This document shows, in pieces, positions 5,330 to 6,328 of a DNA stretch of 6,328 nt; within the stretch, counting starts at the first letter, position 1; each line of letters starts with the position of its first letter. The notes under the pieces are model-generated. The model was not told where the DNA came from. It did not search any database and saw only the letters and a list, made by a program, of their open reading frames with translations. Source of the DNA: Gemmatimonadota bacterium (GTDB lineage: Bacteria; Gemmatimonadota; Gemmatimonadetes; Longimicrobiales; Gaopeijiaceae); assembly GCA_030618065.1 (NCBI GenBank), contig JAUXEE010000131.1, positions 1 to 6,328 of the forward strand, in the 5' to 3' direction. The translations under genes and the position numbers were made by a program.

Positions 5330-6328
5330 TCAGTCATAGAGAAGGTAAGGACTTGCCCGGCTCCACCAACCTGGCGCCCTTGTCCAAAGCTGGATGGTGG
5401 AGTCGTCGACACTCTCGGGAGTCCTCTCGAAGGTTTCCACCATGTCGCTCCGGGCCAGGAGGCGAAGGAGATGTTCCCCCCCGCTGGGGTTCACGGCGGT
5501 GGGGTAGGGAGTCCACAAGAACCGACTCGGCCACAAAGTAAGAAGGAGAGAGAGGAGACGCATGCCCAGGGCCACGGGTCGGACCTCCCTGGGGTCGGTG
5601 ATTTCCAGGAGAACTCCGGGGCACGGACTGGGGTGGTTTGGTGTCTCGAGGGCGTGGGGATGTGCCCGTACCCCGGCGGGGCCGACCCGGTTCAGGGCCG
5701 CTGCCATCTTCTTCTCGTCCATCCAGGGGGCGCCCAGCCACCTGAAGGCGAGCTCAGTGCCCCGCCCCTCCAGTACGTTGGTGGCTTCCAGGAGTGCCAG
5801 CCCCGGGTAGAGGAGGGCCGACTGGTGAGAAGGAATGCCTGGGGAGGGGGGGTGGAAGGGGAGACCCGTGTCCGGCCAGAGTTGGCCACGATCCCAGCCT
5901 TCCATGGCCACCACTTTCAGGACCATGTCCAGCTTCATTTCCGCTCGGAGGAGGAGGGCCATCTCGCCCAGGGTCAGGGAGTGGCGAACCGGAATCGGCC
6001 ACCGGCACAGGAATGTGGCAGGAGACCCCCCGTCGGGAATGGGCCCCTCCACCCACTCCTCCTTTCCGCCAAGGGGATTCGGCCGGTCCAGGATCCATAC
6101 CGGGACCCCGGCGTGTGCGCAGGCCTCCATAAGGTGGGAGAGGGTCCAGAGGTAGGTATAGAATCGGACGCCGATGTCCTGAAGGTCCACGAGGATCAGG
6201 TCCAGATCCTCCAGGGTTTCCTCATCCGGACGGACCTCCGTCCCGTAGAGGCTGGTCACCGGGAGGCCTGTCCTCGCGTCTATGCCGTGGGGGACGGCCA
6301 CTCCGTCGAGGGCGGAAGCCGAGATGCC
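5330..6328 (-). CDS. DUF1343 protein, NamZ-type exo-beta-N-acetylmuramidase-like, N terminus beyond window edge
   Basis: The visible 332 residues are the bulk of a DUF1343 protein. Characterised members (NamZ, B. subtilis YbbC) release terminal N-acetylmuramic acid from peptidoglycan fragments. Family landmarks, numbered from the first visible residue: ARTGLPVTSLYG (18-29), VDLQDIGVRFYTYLWTL (47-63), LDRPNPLGG (80-88), VEGPIPDGG (93-101), HPPSPGIPS (159-167), YPGLALLEATNVLEGRGT (174-191) and LGAPW (198-202). The reading frame stays open to the edge; the GTG at 6301 is an internal Val, because GIDARTGLPV is preceded by GISASALDGVAVPH, the region just after the family's EHG-type motif. About 60-80 residues, including any signal peptide, are missing. 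The family PSPN and EGTN motifs read PSPG and EATN here, a mild divergence. It is the first of a co-directional series with the HEPN-like gene 38 bases downstream. Family assignment is firm; the muramidase activity is by homology only. Confidence 0.88.
   Translation of the reverse strand, partial: GISASALDGVAVPHGIDARTGLPVTSLYGTEVRPDEETLEDLDLILVDLQDIGVRFYTYLWTLSHLMEACAHAGVPVWILDRPNPLGGKEEWVEGPIPDGGSPATFLCRWPIPVRHSLTLGEMALLLRAEMKLDMVLKVVAMEGWDRGQLWPDTGLPFHPPSPGIPSHQSALLYPGLALLEATNVLEGRGTELAFRWLGAPWMDEKKMAAALNRVGPAGVRAHPHALETPNHPSPCPGVLLEITDPREVRPVALGMRLLSLLLTLWPSRFLWTPYPTAVNPSGGEHLLRLLARSDMVETFERTPESVDDSTIQLWTRAPGWWSRASPYLLYD

Noticed and set aside
1..6328. CRISPR arrays, tRNA/rRNA genes, transposase genes or insertion-sequence ends
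   Set aside because: I looked for regularly spaced repeats, tRNA-like cloverleaf ends and transposase motifs and saw none. The only repeats are the two short tandem pairs listed.

Overview
The window is GC-rich, gene-dense bacterial DNA (six genes, longest gap about 110 bases). The gene mix (a secreted-type S9 prolyl-oligopeptidase, a DUF1343/NamZ-type protein, a lipoprotein hydrolase, an SGLT-type sodium symporter and a VAT1-like dehydrogenase) would fit an environmental Gram-negative such as a Gemmatimonadota or related lineage. That placement is inference from gene content and style only; no marker gene is present.

Layout. At the left edge, on the + strand, is the C-terminal catalytic part of an S9 serine peptidase (1-508). 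Everything else is on the - strand and reads right to left: a DUF1343/NamZ-type exo-N-acetylmuramidase-like protein entering from the right edge (6328-5330); a small all-helical protein with a HEPN-type R-x4-H motif (5291-4983); a 110-base gap holding a perfect 10-base tandem repeat; a large lipoprotein fusing an alkaline-phosphatase-like phosphodiesterase to an endonuclease/exonuclease/phosphatase (EEP) domain (4872-3171), interrupted by a one-base frameshift in an eight-G tract; an SGLT-like sodium:solute symporter whose start overlaps the stop of the fusion gene (3171-1633); and a zinc-free VAT1-like quinone oxidoreductase (1581-532). The last gene converges on the peptidase gene across a GC-rich region with hairpins.

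How they may work together. The fusion enzyme carries a lipobox, so it should act outside the cytoplasmic membrane. Its two domains both belong to superfamilies that hydrolyse phosphate esters, and it is joined by a TGATG overlap to a symporter that keeps every hexose- and sodium-binding position I can align from memory to the Vibrio SGLT. The simplest reading is a surface or periplasmic module that strips phosphate from a sugar-containing compound and imports the sugar with sodium. The NamZ-type gene upstream makes amino sugars from peptidoglycan a second candidate substrate. These links are inference from order and motifs.

The most notable points are the phosphodiesterase-EEP fusion, its frameshift at the G8 tract (sequence error, pseudogene or phase-variable switch), and the fully conserved SGLT binding site.
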